The notes under the pieces: generated by a model | What the model saw: only the letters and a program-made list of their open reading frames with translations | Told to the model about the DNA's origin: nothing | Database searches by the model: none | Source of the DNA: CAZPMC01 sp964587755 | Lineage (GTDB): Bacteria; Bacillota; Clostridia; Acetivibrionales; DTU013 | Reading direction: 5' to 3' | Assembly: GCA_964587755.1 (NCBI GenBank) | Contig: CAZPMC010000004.1 | Location: 1-64,000 of the forward strand | Length of the DNA stretch: 64,000 nucleotides | Shown: positions 24,778-33,732 of the stretch, piece after piece | Numbering within the stretch: the stretch's first letter is position 1 | How the letters are laid out: each line of letters starts with the position of its first letter | Made by a program: the position numbers and the translations under genes

Positions 24778-25731
24778 ATGCTTCTGGAAATTGCGAATTT
24801 GATAAAATCCTCGGATAAAATAGCAATATTGCCTCATTTGGCTGCGGACGGGGATGCTTTAGGCTCTGCATTAGCTTTGGCGTTGGCAGTTGTTTCCTTG
24901 CAGAAGGAGGCGCTGATTGTCTTAGAAGAGGATCCACCGTCAACCTTTGATTTTTTGCCTTGGGAGGGACTATTCGATGTCTATGGGAACAAGGCTTGTG
25001 ATTTTAGTACAGTAGTTGCTGTTGATTGCGGAGACGTTGAAAGACTGGGTCTGAGAAAACAGATATTTGAAAGAGCTGCGGTAACTGTAAATATTGATCA
25101 TCACAACACAAACACAAGTTTTGCAGCTTATAACTATGTTGATACAAAATCTTCTGCTACTGCTGAAATTATTTATAGGTTGCTGCCAATGCTTGGAGCT
25201 GAGGTTGACAGTAAAATTGCCCTTTGTCTGTATGTTGCAATATCAACCGATACAGGAGGATTTCGTTACAGCAATACAACATCTGCTACACATATGATAG
25301 CTGCGAAACTAATAGAAGCAGGAATTGATATTGCAGATATCACTAAAAGGGTTTTTGACACTACTTCATTTGAGAAGGTCAAATTAACGGGTGAAGCTAT
25401 CCGTTCCATTGAACTATATGAAGGTGGGAAGGTAGCTGTTATAACTCTTACAAACAGACAATTTATTGAAGCCGGAGCTAAGGATGAGGACAGCGATGGG
25501 ATAATTAATATTGCAAGAAATATAACGAATGTAGAAGTTGCGGCGATGCTCAGAGAATTGGACAATGGGGAAATAAAGGTGAATTTAAGGTCCAATATGT
25601 ATTTTGATGTTTCAAAAATTGCTATCATAAATTCCGGCGGGGGGCATAAAAGAGCAGCCGGATATACCGTAAAGTCTACACTGGAGAACGCAAAGAATAA
25701 ATTATTATCAGATATAAGGAAAGCACTTTAA
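24778..25731 (+). CDS. nrnA: DHH-family phosphoesterase NrnA (nanoRNase / pAp phosphatase)
   Basis: Degrades 2-5-nt RNAs and, in homologues, dephosphorylates pAp; some relatives act on linear dinucleotides from c-di-NMP turnover. 317 residues. The DHH domain has LPHLAADGDALGSALAL, VAVDCGD, NIDHHNTN and ISTDTGGFRYSNT. The DHHA1 part ends in SGGGHKRAAGYTV. It lies 11 nt after rbfA and 1 nt before truB, the standard Firmicute order. Confidence 0.94.
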   Translation: MLLEIANLIKSSDKIAILPHLAADGDALGSALALALAVVSLQKEALIVLEEDPPSTFDFLPWEGLFDVYGNKACDFSTVVAVDCGDVERLGLRKQIFERAAVTVNIDHHNTNTSFAAYNYVDTKSSATAEIIYRLLPMLGAEVDSKIALCLYVAISTDTGGFRYSNTTSATHMIAAKLIEAGIDIADITKRVFDTTSFEKVKLTGEAIRSIELYEGGKVAVITLTNRQFIEAGAKDEDSDGIINIARNITNVEVAAMLRELDNGEIKVNLRSNMYFDVSKIAIINSGGGHKRAAGYTVKSTLENAKNKLLSDIRKAL

Positions 25732-25732
25732 T

Positions 25733-26641
25733 ATGAATGGGATTTTAAATATATTAAAGCCCCCGGGAATGACTTCTTTTGATGTAGTAGCACATATGAG
25801 AGGTTTGCTTGGAATAAGGAAAATAGGTCATGCAGGTACGTTGGATCCACTGGCTGCAGGGGTTTTACCTGTATGCTGCGGCCGGGCAACAAAAGCCATA
25901 GAATTTCTTATGGACAAGGATAAGATATACAGAGGGGAGCTGACTCTTGGTGTTACTACGGATACACAAGATTCCTCCGGGCAAGTTTTAAAAACCATGA
26001 TGCCCCAATGCTCAGATAAGGAAATTGAAGATGCTGTAAAATCATTTGAGGGCACGTATTTTCAAGTCCCGCCTATGTACTCTGCACTGAGGGTTAATGG
26101 CAAGAGACTTTATGATCTGGCGAGAAAAGGTATAGAAGTGGACAGGCCCTCACGGGAAATTACTGTACATTCCATTAAGGTGATTAATATTGACAGAGAC
26201 GACGGTATAAAGGTTATTTTTGATGTACACTGCTCAAAAGGCACTTACATAAGGACTCTTTGCCAGGATATAGGTGAACGTCTCGGATGCGGCGCTCATA
26301 TGTCTTTTCTCTTGAGGAAACGGGCAGGGCCTTTTGATATTTCTGAAGCTCACACTTTGGAGGATCTGGCTGAAATGCAAAAGGCGGGAAGGCTTCAGAG
26401 TGCTCTGAGGAATGTTGACATTTTATTTTCCACTCTACCTGCTGTCAGACTTGATGAACAATCAGAAAAAAGGTTCAGAAATGGAGTGGTAATACCGATA
26501 GATACAGATAAGCCAGGCTTTGATGTCACAGACAAAAAGAAGCTTGTTGGCGTATATGGTGAAAAAGGAGTTTTTTTAGCATTAGCTTTTGTTATTGATA
26601 AGGGAAATGATTTGTATTTGAAAGTTAAAAAATTTTTTTAA
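25733..26641 (+). CDS. truB: tRNA pseudouridine(55) synthase
   Basis: Makes pseudouridine 55 in the T-loop of tRNAs. 302 residues. Catalytic D38 lies in GHAGTLDPLAAGVLPV. KVxRGELTLG-type and PPMYSALRVNGKRLYDLAR segments are conserved, as is SKGTYIRTLCQDIG. A short PUA-like end is present. It starts 1 nt after nrnA. Confidence 0.97.
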   Translation: MNGILNILKPPGMTSFDVVAHMRGLLGIRKIGHAGTLDPLAAGVLPVCCGRATKAIEFLMDKDKIYRGELTLGVTTDTQDSSGQVLKTMMPQCSDKEIEDAVKSFEGTYFQVPPMYSALRVNGKRLYDLARKGIEVDRPSREITVHSIKVINIDRDDGIKVIFDVHCSKGTYIRTLCQDIGERLGCGAHMSFLLRKRAGPFDISEAHTLEDLAEMQKAGRLQSALRNVDILFSTLPAVRLDEQSEKRFRNGVVIPIDTDKPGFDVTDKKKLVGVYGEKGVFLALAFVIDKGNDLYLKVKKFF

Positions 26642-26654
26642 TGAGGTAGGCTTG

Positions 26655-27584
26655 ATGGAAGCAATATTTGGAGATGACAGAATTAAATTAAAAATTAAAA
26701 CCTCAGCTGTCGGACTAGGCAACTTTGACGGACTACATATAGGACACATGGCCCTTGTGAGCACTTTAATAGACGAAGCAAGACTTAACGGCTTAGAATC
26801 GGTAATATATACCTTCACTATGCATCCTGAGAATATTATTAGAAAAAAGCTTTTTACTCCTCTTTTGACATCGGTTTCAAAAAAAATTGAAATTTTGAGT
26901 AAAACTGCACTTGATTATATAATTTTTGATGAATTTGATGAAAGCTATTCAAGGATGGAGCCTGAAACCTTTGTCAAGGAGATTTTAGTGGAGGGGCTTG
27001 GAGCAAAGATTGTTGTAGCCGGCTTTAACTACAGATTTGGGTATAAGGGTCAAGGAGATGTGGAATTATTAAAAAGACTTGGAGAAAAGCTAGGCTTTAA
27101 AGTAGTGATTATTTCCCCAATAATGATTGATAAGCAGATTGTCAGCAGTACATTGATACGGGAGTACATATCAAAGGGAAATATGGAGAAGGTACACGCA
27201 CTTCTGGGACGACATTTTTCTATAACAGGAGAGGTGCTTACCGGGAAGCATATAGGCCGCAAAATCGGATTTCCCACCGCAAATTTACAGCCTGAAAGGT
27301 ATCTTATCATGCCCCGTCCGGGAGTGTATATAACAAAAACCTTATACAACGGGGAGTTTTATAACAGCCTGACTAATATAGGATTCAACCCGACATTCGG
27401 CGGCGTGGAAAGAATAAGTGCCGAGACGCATATTATTGACTTTGACAAGGATATATATGCAAGCAATATAGAAGTGTTTTTCATTAAAAAGCTCCGCAAC
27501 GAGAAGAAATTTAAAAATGCCTCTGAATTGACAGAGCAGATAAAATGTGATATTAAGCAGGTCAAAGAATATTTTGGAATATAA
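26655..27584 (+). CDS. ribF: Bifunctional riboflavin kinase / FAD synthetase
   Basis: Makes FMN from riboflavin and FAD from FMN. 309 residues from the ATG at 26655; a TTG one codon upstream is possible. The adenylyltransferase half opens with VGLGNFDGLHIGHMALV. The kinase half carries TGKHIGRKIGFPTANL and the GVYITKT and TNIGFNPTFGG segments. It is the last gene of the rimP operon. Confidence 0.96.
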   Translation: MEAIFGDDRIKLKIKTSAVGLGNFDGLHIGHMALVSTLIDEARLNGLESVIYTFTMHPENIIRKKLFTPLLTSVSKKIEILSKTALDYIIFDEFDESYSRMEPETFVKEILVEGLGAKIVVAGFNYRFGYKGQGDVELLKRLGEKLGFKVVIISPIMIDKQIVSSTLIREYISKGNMEKVHALLGRHFSITGEVLTGKHIGRKIGFPTANLQPERYLIMPRPGVYITKTLYNGEFYNSLTNIGFNPTFGGVERISAETHIIDFDKDIYASNIEVFFIKKLRNEKKFKNASELTEQIKCDIKQVKEYFGI

Positions 27585-27597
27585 AGGGTAGCTTACG

Positions 27598-28332
27598 ATG
27601 ATTATCAGAATGAAGGACTTGGGTAAAATTTATGATACAGGAAAAATCCAGGTTGAAGCTTTGAAAAAAGTTAATCTGGATATTCATAAGGGTGAGTTTG
27701 TTTCAATAATGGGGCCTTCAGGTTCCGGCAAATCCACACTTATGAATATCATAGGCTGCCTTGACAGAGCCACCTCAGGCTTCTATGAACTGGACGGGGT
27801 AAGCATATCCGAATTGGACGATGCTCAGTTGGCTAAAATACGCAATCTTAAAATCGGTTTTGTATTTCAGTCATTTAATTTATTGCCCAGAATTACGGCG
27901 TTACAAAATGTAGAGCTTCCTATGATCTACGCAGGCGTGAGCAAAAAAGAGCGCAGAAGAAGAGCCGTTCACGCTCTTGCAAGAGTAAATCTTGAAGATA
28001 GAATGGACCACAAACCCAATGAGCTGTCAGGAGGTCAAAAGCAAAGGGTAGCCATTGCCCGGGCTCTTGTAAACAGCCCTTCTATTATTCTGGCCGATGA
28101 GCCTACGGGAAATCTTGATACGGCTTCCGGTGAGGAAATTATGGCTGTGTTCCAGGAGCTCAACACTGAGGGCGCGACGATTGTTCTTGTAACCCATGAG
28201 ACTGATATTGCACAGCACACAAAGAGGGTTGTCAAATTCAGAGACGGGTTTCTTATTTCTGATGAACCGGTTAAACAGCCGGTTATTGCTAAGGATTTAA
28301 TACGGGAATTTAAAAATAAGGGGGTTGTTTAA
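27598..28332 (+). CDS. ABC transporter ATP-binding protein, MacB/LolD type
   Basis: A 244-residue ATPase. Walker A is GPSGSGKST (39-47), the Q-loop is FQSFNLLPR, the signature LSGGQKQRVAIARAL, and Walker B IILADEPTGNLD with the H-loop in VTHE. The N-terminus and IGCLDRATSG are typical of the MacB/LolD/FtsE group, which powers mechanotransmission exporters rather than importers. It starts a four-gene cassette with a Yip1 protein, an adaptor and a permease. The substrate (peptide, antibiotic or lipid) cannot be told. Confidence 0.93.
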   Translation: MIIRMKDLGKIYDTGKIQVEALKKVNLDIHKGEFVSIMGPSGSGKSTLMNIIGCLDRATSGFYELDGVSISELDDAQLAKIRNLKIGFVFQSFNLLPRITALQNVELPMIYAGVSKKERRRRAVHALARVNLEDRMDHKPNELSGGQKQRVAIARALVNSPSIILADEPTGNLDTASGEEIMAVFQELNTEGATIVLVTHETDIAQHTKRVVKFRDGFLISDEPVKQPVIAKDLIREFKNKGVV

Positions 28333-28336
28333 TATT

Positions 28337-29086
28337 ATGACTGAGCTTCAAACAAAAATAAATGAAAATGAGGCTTATTATGATAAGCCAGGCCTTTTTA
28401 GACGAGTTATATGGACAATTACATCACCGGGAAAGCTAATGGAGGAATTGGCTCAAAGGCCAAGAGTCTTGCTTGGAATACTTATAAGTGCAATTTCGAT
28501 GGAGGCTTTATATTTTTTGAGGCTGCCCTTATTTAAGGAGAGTCTTCGCAGTGCTGTTATTGCAAGTTCACAACTCATGGAAGAATATACAGGGCAGGCA
28601 ATGACAGCCAAAATGATTGAAAATCAAGTAGCCTCAAGCCTTAAAATAGCGCTGATTTCAACACCCTTTACAGCAATCCTCAGCATTTTATTTATAACAA
28701 TTATATTTTTCGCTATCCTGAAAATTATTGGTGGGCAAGGCAAGTTTAAAGCATATTTTTCGGTCGTAAGCTATTCAAGCATTATCTCCTCACTTTACAT
28801 TTTAATTGTACTGGGAGTTTCATTTATTACAAACAGCCTGCACGAGGATATACCACTTACCAGCCTTGCAATAATTGCTTCCGATGATATGTCGGGGACG
28901 TTTCTTTATGGATTGTTAAAGGGCATTGATGTATTTTCAATATGGCGCTTTGCTGTAATGGCAATTGGCTTTGCTGCTGTAAGCAGGCTTAAAAAGCCGT
29001 ATGTATATGTGGCAGTTGCTGTTGTTTTCATAATAGGGCTTTTGTTGACCGGAGGCAGAGAACTAGCCCTTGGTGTTTTTTCATAA
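28337..29086 (+). CDS. Yip1-family membrane protein
   Basis: A 249-residue integral membrane protein with about five hydrophobic segments after a cytosolic N-terminus; RRVIWTITSPGKLMEELAQRP is typical of Yip1/YIP1-domain bacterial proteins. I start at the ATG at 28337. A TTG at 28325 overlapping the ATPase gene is possible. It sits between the ATPase and the adaptor, so it is probably part of the export system. The role of Yip1 proteins in bacteria is not established. Confidence 0.75.
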   Translation: MTELQTKINENEAYYDKPGLFRRVIWTITSPGKLMEELAQRPRVLLGILISAISMEALYFLRLPLFKESLRSAVIASSQLMEEYTGQAMTAKMIENQVASSLKIALISTPFTAILSILFITIIFFAILKIIGGQGKFKAYFSVVSYSSIISSLYILIVLGVSFITNSLHEDIPLTSLAIIASDDMSGTFLYGLLKGIDVFSIWRFAVMAIGFAAVSRLKKPYVYVAVAVVFIIGLLLTGGRELALGVFS

Positions 29087-29128
29087 GAGTATTAATATGA
29101 GGTAAGGGAATTTTTCGGAGGTTTGGAA

Positions 29129-30391
29129 ATGAACAAAAAGGTAATTGCAGGTGCCGCCATAGCGATTTCAGCCATATTGCTTATATCTGCAGCTATAGCT
29201 AAATCAAAAGGCTCAGGAAGGGGAATAACCGTAAAAGTCGCTGAAATAGGCAAAGGGGATATTTCTTCATATATATCGACTGATGGAATAATAGAAGAGG
29301 TGGAAAAGGCGGAAGTGTTTTTTGACACTCCTCTTAAGGTCAAAAAAATATTTGTTGAGGAAGGCCAGGAAGTAACCATAGGCCAGCCTCTTATGGAATT
29401 GGATTTAAGTGCATTGAATTCCCAGCTTGAGACTCTTAAAATCAACAGGAGCACACAGGAAAACTCTCTTAACTCATCCACAATGGATGCTGAAGTTGAG
29501 CGTGCTAAAAACAATCTGGACATTGCACTGCGAAATTATAATGATGCTAAGCAAAAATATGATGAAAAGGTAGCTATGTATAATGCCAGTGCCATTTCAA
29601 AGCAAGAGCTGGAAATGGCTGAAAAAGCACTCAAAGAAGCAGAATCTGGAATGAGCGGCCTGAATAATGCCCAATTAGCTTATAACAGCGCAGTTGAAAG
29701 CAGGGATAATACCAGAAGGTCCATAAAGGACAACCTGAAGGTATTAGATATTCAAATCTCCGATTTGGAAAAAAAGATTGAAGATATAGTTAAAAACTGC
29801 CAAAGCCCGATAAATGGCGTTGTTGCAAATCTCGGGATGCAGGAAAATGCTTTTACCAGCAGCATGCAAGCTGCGTATAAGATTTTTAATCCAGAGAAGC
29901 TGCAAATAAGAGCCGGGGTAAAGGAATTTGATATAAAGAGCGTAAATACAGGACAAGTGGTTAGGATAACCGGCGAAGCCATTGACGAGAGCAAAGAGGT
30001 ATACGGGAAAGTAAGAAGCATTTCTCCTGTAGCGGTTACTAAAATGACAACTTCCGGAAATGAAACAGTAGTGGAAATTCTTATTGATGTGGATAAAACA
30101 GAAGCCTCATTGAAGCCGGGCTTAAATGTTACATGTGATATTTATACGGTAAATAAAAAAGATGTTTTGCTGGTGCCTATGGAAGCCTTGACACTTGATG
30201 TCAATGACAACAATATGGTGTATGTGATTGACAAAAAGTCAAAAACGCTGGTTAAAAGAAATGTAGCCGTAGGAATTAATTCCGACATGCATGTTGAGGT
30301 GCTGGATGGACTCAATGAAGGGGATATTGTAGTGCTTGATCCTCTGCCGAGCTACACAGAAGGATTAAGAGTGAAGGAATGGGAGTTTTAG
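29129..30391 (+). CDS. Periplasmic-adaptor-like protein (HlyD/MacA family)
   Basis: A 420-residue protein with one N-terminal membrane segment (about 4-23), a lipoyl-like beta segment (FFDTPLKVKKIFVEEGQEVTIGQPLMELD), a long coiled-coil hairpin (about 95-210), a barrel and a membrane-proximal domain. This is the MacA/HlyD layout. In Gram-positive cells it would sit on the outer face of the membrane and work with the MacB-type permease. ATG 29129 follows CGGAGG by 7 nt. Confidence 0.9.
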   Translation: MNKKVIAGAAIAISAILLISAAIAKSKGSGRGITVKVAEIGKGDISSYISTDGIIEEVEKAEVFFDTPLKVKKIFVEEGQEVTIGQPLMELDLSALNSQLETLKINRSTQENSLNSSTMDAEVERAKNNLDIALRNYNDAKQKYDEKVAMYNASAISKQELEMAEKALKEAESGMSGLNNAQLAYNSAVESRDNTRRSIKDNLKVLDIQISDLEKKIEDIVKNCQSPINGVVANLGMQENAFTSSMQAAYKIFNPEKLQIRAGVKEFDIKSVNTGQVVRITGEAIDESKEVYGKVRSISPVAVTKMTTSGNETVVEILIDVDKTEASLKPGLNVTCDIYTVNKKDVLLVPMEALTLDVNDNNMVYVIDKKSKTLVKRNVAVGINSDMHVEVLDGLNEGDIVVLDPLPSYTEGLRVKEWEF

Positions 30392-30394
30392 TCA

Positions 30395-31609
30395 ATGAAT
30401 TTTTCTGAAAGCTTCAGGCAAGCCTTTGATAGCCTGAAAACCAATAAATTAAGGTCTTTTCTAACCATGCTCGGTATAGTCATGGGGGTATTTTCCGTGA
30501 TTACCATCGTAGCACTGGGCAGTGCTGCCGAAGCGTATATGAACAGCCAGTTTGAAAAAATCGGTGCAAATACAATTACCATTTCATATAGGAAGATGAA
30601 TGTAGATAAAAAAGACTGGCTTTTGATGAAGGATTTGGACACAGTAAAAAAAATCGCTCCGGAGATAAAGAATATTGCTACATATCAACAAAAGTCGGGC
30701 TCCTTGCGGGTAGGTGACAAATCAAAGGACGCAATTATTTTATGTGTATCATCCCAATATAAAAACTTTGACTTAATCGAGATGGCAGAAGGAAGGTTCA
30801 TTAATGAATTTGATGTTTCAGCCCGTACTAAAGCAATTGTTGTAGACGAGTACTTTGTTAAAAAACATTTTAAAGAAGACGAGCAGGTAGTGGGGGAAAA
30901 GGTTATATTGAAAACACCGTCTGGAACCACTATTCCTTTAAAAATAGTTGGTGTTAAAAAGGCAGGAGATGATCTTTTTGAAAGCATGTTCGATAGTGAC
31001 ATGATACCTGCTATTGTGTATATGCCCATAACAACTGCCCAATCCTTGTATCCAAATAGCGAGAGGCTTGATTCCATTATGGTGTCCCTTGATGATAAAG
31101 ATAAATTGCGGGATGTGGGTAAAAGGATAGTTAAAGCTCTTGAAATCAGACGTGGGAATGAAAATGTTTATATGGCCAGAAACTCAGCTGATATGCAAAA
31201 AGCTTTTTCAGATGTGCTGTCTGTTGTGTCGTCAGTCCTTTTGGTAATAGCTATAATTACACTTATTGTAGGTGGTATCGGTATTATAAACATTCTTCTT
31301 GTTTCGGTTACGGAGAGAATCCGTGAGATTGGGATAAGAAAGGCTTTAGGGGCTCAAAAGAAGGACATTGTACTGCAATTTATCACCGAATCCATCTTGA
31401 TGACAGGCATAAGCGGATTGATGGGAATAGCGCTGGGAGTCATTGCCGGCGGCGTTATTTCATCTCTTATAAAGATACCTCCGGTTGTTGATTTAAAGGT
31501 AATAATACTCTCTTTCCTGGGTTCTATAGCACTTGGACTGATATTTGGCGTATATCCTGCAAAACGTGCTGCGGACCTTGACCCAATCGAATCACTAAGA
31601 TATGAATAG
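30395..31609 (+). CDS. MacB-like ABC transporter permease (FtsX family)
   Basis: A 404-residue permease. The N-terminus SFRQAFDSLKTNKLRSFLTMLGIVMG leads into the first helix. A large extracytoplasmic MacB-PCD domain (about 50-270) follows, then three helices with GGIGIINILLVSVTERIREIGIRKALGA, the FtsX core motif. It starts 3 nt after the adaptor gene. With the ATPase this gives a complete MacAB-like efflux unit. Confidence 0.93.
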   Translation: MNFSESFRQAFDSLKTNKLRSFLTMLGIVMGVFSVITIVALGSAAEAYMNSQFEKIGANTITISYRKMNVDKKDWLLMKDLDTVKKIAPEIKNIATYQQKSGSLRVGDKSKDAIILCVSSQYKNFDLIEMAEGRFINEFDVSARTKAIVVDEYFVKKHFKEDEQVVGEKVILKTPSGTTIPLKIVGVKKAGDDLFESMFDSDMIPAIVYMPITTAQSLYPNSERLDSIMVSLDDKDKLRDVGKRIVKALEIRRGNENVYMARNSADMQKAFSDVLSVVSSVLLVIAIITLIVGGIGIINILLVSVTERIREIGIRKALGAQKKDIVLQFITESILMTGISGLMGIALGVIAGGVISSLIKIPPVVDLKVIILSFLGSIALGLIFGVYPAKRAADLDPIESLRYE

Positions 31610-31626
31610 CTGTTAATGCACACTGT

Positions 31627-31707
31627 GCCAGTCACCTTTCATATAATACCAAGGAAAAATTTTGAAATTGCTGGGCTTTGTATAAAGCGCAGAATAAGGT
31701 GACAGGC
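31627..31707 (+). promoter_or_regulatory. Inverted repeat that could mask the decarboxylase ribosome binding site
   Basis: GTCACCTT (31631-31638) is the exact complement of AAGGTGAC (31696-31703). Across an unpaired A on each side, GCC (31627-31629) also pairs with GGC (31705-31707). AAGGTG is the ribosome binding site of the GTG start at 31710. A TATAAT at 31643-31648 lies inside the loop, so transcripts starting there would lack the masking arm. Confidence 0.4.
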
Positions 31708-31709
31708 CG

Positions 31710-33164
31710 GTGAGAGTTAACCAGAATAAAACGCCGCTTTTTGATGCAGTGAAAAAATATATAGACGATAACGTCTTGGCATTTCATGTACCGGGGCATA
31801 AGCATGGCAGGGGGATTCAGGAGCTAACCGAATATCTGGGGCAGAAGACTTTATCCATGGATGTGAACGGCATGGAGGATCTTGATTATGCCAATAATCC
31901 TACAGGTGTTATTCTGCAAGCGCAAAAACTGATGGCTGACGCTTTCGGGGCAGAAAACTCGTATTTTCTTGTAAATGGTACCACATCAGGTGTTCAGACA
32001 ATGATACTTAGCTCTTGCGAACCGGGCTGCAGGATTATCCTGCCAAGAAATGCACACAGGTCAACTATCGGGGGTATTATCTTAAGCGGTGCAATTCCTG
32101 TTTATGTTCAACCAGAAATAAACACCCAGCTTGGCATTGCTATGGGAGTATCTGTTGAGAGTATAAAGGCAGCAATAAAGCGAAATCCTCATGCAAAGGC
32201 CGTCTTTGTTATTAATCCGACCTATTATGGAATGGCATCTGACTTAAAATCTATTATAAGAGTAGCCCACAGGCATGATATGGCCGTTTTGGCCGATGAA
32301 GCTCACGGGGCTCACATGTCCTTTCATGATGACTTTCCTCTTACAGCCATGGAGGTGGGGGCTGATATGAGTGCTGTAAGTGTACACAAGACCGGAGGCT
32401 CCCTTACTCAAAGCTCAGTACTTCTCTCAAGAGGAGGACTTATACCCCAAGACAAAATAAAGCATGCCCTGGGATTGACCTTCACATCAAGTGCATCTTA
32501 TTTATTAATGTGTTCATTAGATATTGCCAGGAAGCAACTGGCTGTCAATGGGGAAATGTTGCTTTCAAAGGCATTGCGGTTAGCGCGGTATGCAAGAAGT
32601 GAGATTAATAAAATTGAAGGGCTGTATGCATTTGGGTATGAATTGACTGAAAGCAGCGGCTGTTTTGATTTTGATGAGACTAAGCTAGGCATAAATGTTG
32701 CAAGGCTTGGTTACACAGGCTATGAGGTCGAAACAATTCTACGAAAAAAGTATAATATTCAGGTCGAAATGTCTGATATGCATAATATATTGGCTATTAT
32801 TTCAATAGGCGACACTGATGAGGATGTTGAGGCCTTTGTTTGTGCCCTCAGACAAATAGCCTATGAAAGAAATGACAAACGGGTCCAATATGATGTTTCG
32901 GTTCCTGGGAGCCTGGAGCTTATCGTATCGCCCCGGGATGCTTTTTATAATAATAAGAAGACGGTGAGGCTGGAGGATGCAGTTGGAGAAATTGCAGGGG
33001 AGCTTGTTATGGCATATCCCCCCGGGATACCGGTCATATGCCTGGGTGAGAGAATAACTGCCGATATTATAGATTACATAAAAAAGCTTAAAGGACAAAG
33101 ATGTCAGCTTCAAGGCACATCAGACCCCAATGTTGATTATATTAAAGTCCTTGGCAGCAATTGA
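31710..33164 (+). CDS. Orn/Lys/Arg decarboxylase family protein (YaaO/SpeA type)
   Basis: A PLP-dependent, fold-type I decarboxylase of basic amino acids making a polyamine or cadaverine. 484 residues, the short Gram-positive form. FHVPGHKHGRGI lies near the N-terminus, GTTSGVQTMIL and ADEAHGAHMSFHDDFP frame the cofactor site, and SVHKTGGSLTQSS carries the PLP lysine at about K227. Substrate (Arg, Lys or Orn) cannot be assigned by eye. In B. subtilis YaaO is reported to take part in EF-P 5-aminopentanol modification, and the ymfF/ymfH genes of that pathway lie 2.8 kb downstream. Confidence 0.93.
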   Translation: MRVNQNKTPLFDAVKKYIDDNVLAFHVPGHKHGRGIQELTEYLGQKTLSMDVNGMEDLDYANNPTGVILQAQKLMADAFGAENSYFLVNGTTSGVQTMILSSCEPGCRIILPRNAHRSTIGGIILSGAIPVYVQPEINTQLGIAMGVSVESIKAAIKRNPHAKAVFVINPTYYGMASDLKSIIRVAHRHDMAVLADEAHGAHMSFHDDFPLTAMEVGADMSAVSVHKTGGSLTQSSVLLSRGGLIPQDKIKHALGLTFTSSASYLLMCSLDIARKQLAVNGEMLLSKALRLARYARSEINKIEGLYAFGYELTESSGCFDFDETKLGINVARLGYTGYEVETILRKKYNIQVEMSDMHNILAIISIGDTDEDVEAFVCALRQIAYERNDKRVQYDVSVPGSLELIVSPRDAFYNNKKTVRLEDAVGEIAGELVMAYPPGIPVICLGERITADIIDYIKKLKGQRCQLQGTSDPNVDYIKVLGSN

Positions 33165-33192
33165 AAACAATAAAAATATCATCTGTTTGCTC

Positions 33193-33633
33193 TTATACAA
33201 TCAGAATTATTCCCAAAACGACCAGTCCTGTTCCGATTACTCTTAGCATTGTCATTTGCTCGTCAAGAAACAAAACAGAGCATAGTATTGTTATAAGGGG
33301 TGAGCTGGACATAATAATAGTTACAAGCGACACATCACCCTTTTTTAGTGCCGCATAATAAGCTAAATCACCTACAAGAGTAGCAAGAAGCGCTTCTATT
33401 CCAATGAGCCACCATGCGGAAGCAGGTATGCTGCTTATTTTTGAAAAGCTTCCGCTTAAGAGTACCCATCCTGATACAACACTTGCTGCAAATATAGTCC
33501 GTAGTACAAGACCTGCAGTAGGATCAATGTCTTTTAACGCAAGCTTGGCAAAAATTGGAGCAATGCCCCAACACACCATGCCAAAGAGCGCAAGGAGAAC
33601 CACCATGCTTTTTTTGCCTCCGATTTTTTTCAC
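33193..33633 (-). CDS. EamA/DMT-family half transporter
   Basis: A 146-residue membrane protein with about five hydrophobic helices that equals one EamA repeat. MVVLLALFGMVCWGIAPIFAKLAL and the GDLAYYAALKKGDVSLVTIIMSSSPLITIL segment are typical. Most DMT carriers have two repeats in one chain (about 290 aa); single-repeat forms act as dimers. The start is a GTG at 33633. The gene is convergent with the decarboxylase gene (28 nt apart) and divergent from the VanW gene. Substrate unknown. Confidence 0.85.
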   Translation of the reverse strand: MKKIGGKKSMVVLLALFGMVCWGIAPIFAKLALKDIDPTAGLVLRTIFAASVVSGWVLLSGSFSKISSIPASAWWLIGIEALLATLVGDLAYYAALKKGDVSLVTIIMSSSPLITILCSVLFLDEQMTMLRVIGTGLVVLGIILIV

Positions 33634-33732
33634 CTTTTTACCCTTTCAAAATGAAAATATGAAATGCTGCAACCTAATATTACTGGAATTAAATTTTAGT
33701 TTATTTTTAGGACTGATGAGAAAAATACTTCT

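Noticed and set aside
33161..33358. Plus-strand 65-aa ORF
   Set aside because: Antisense to the EamA gene, which has a family match.
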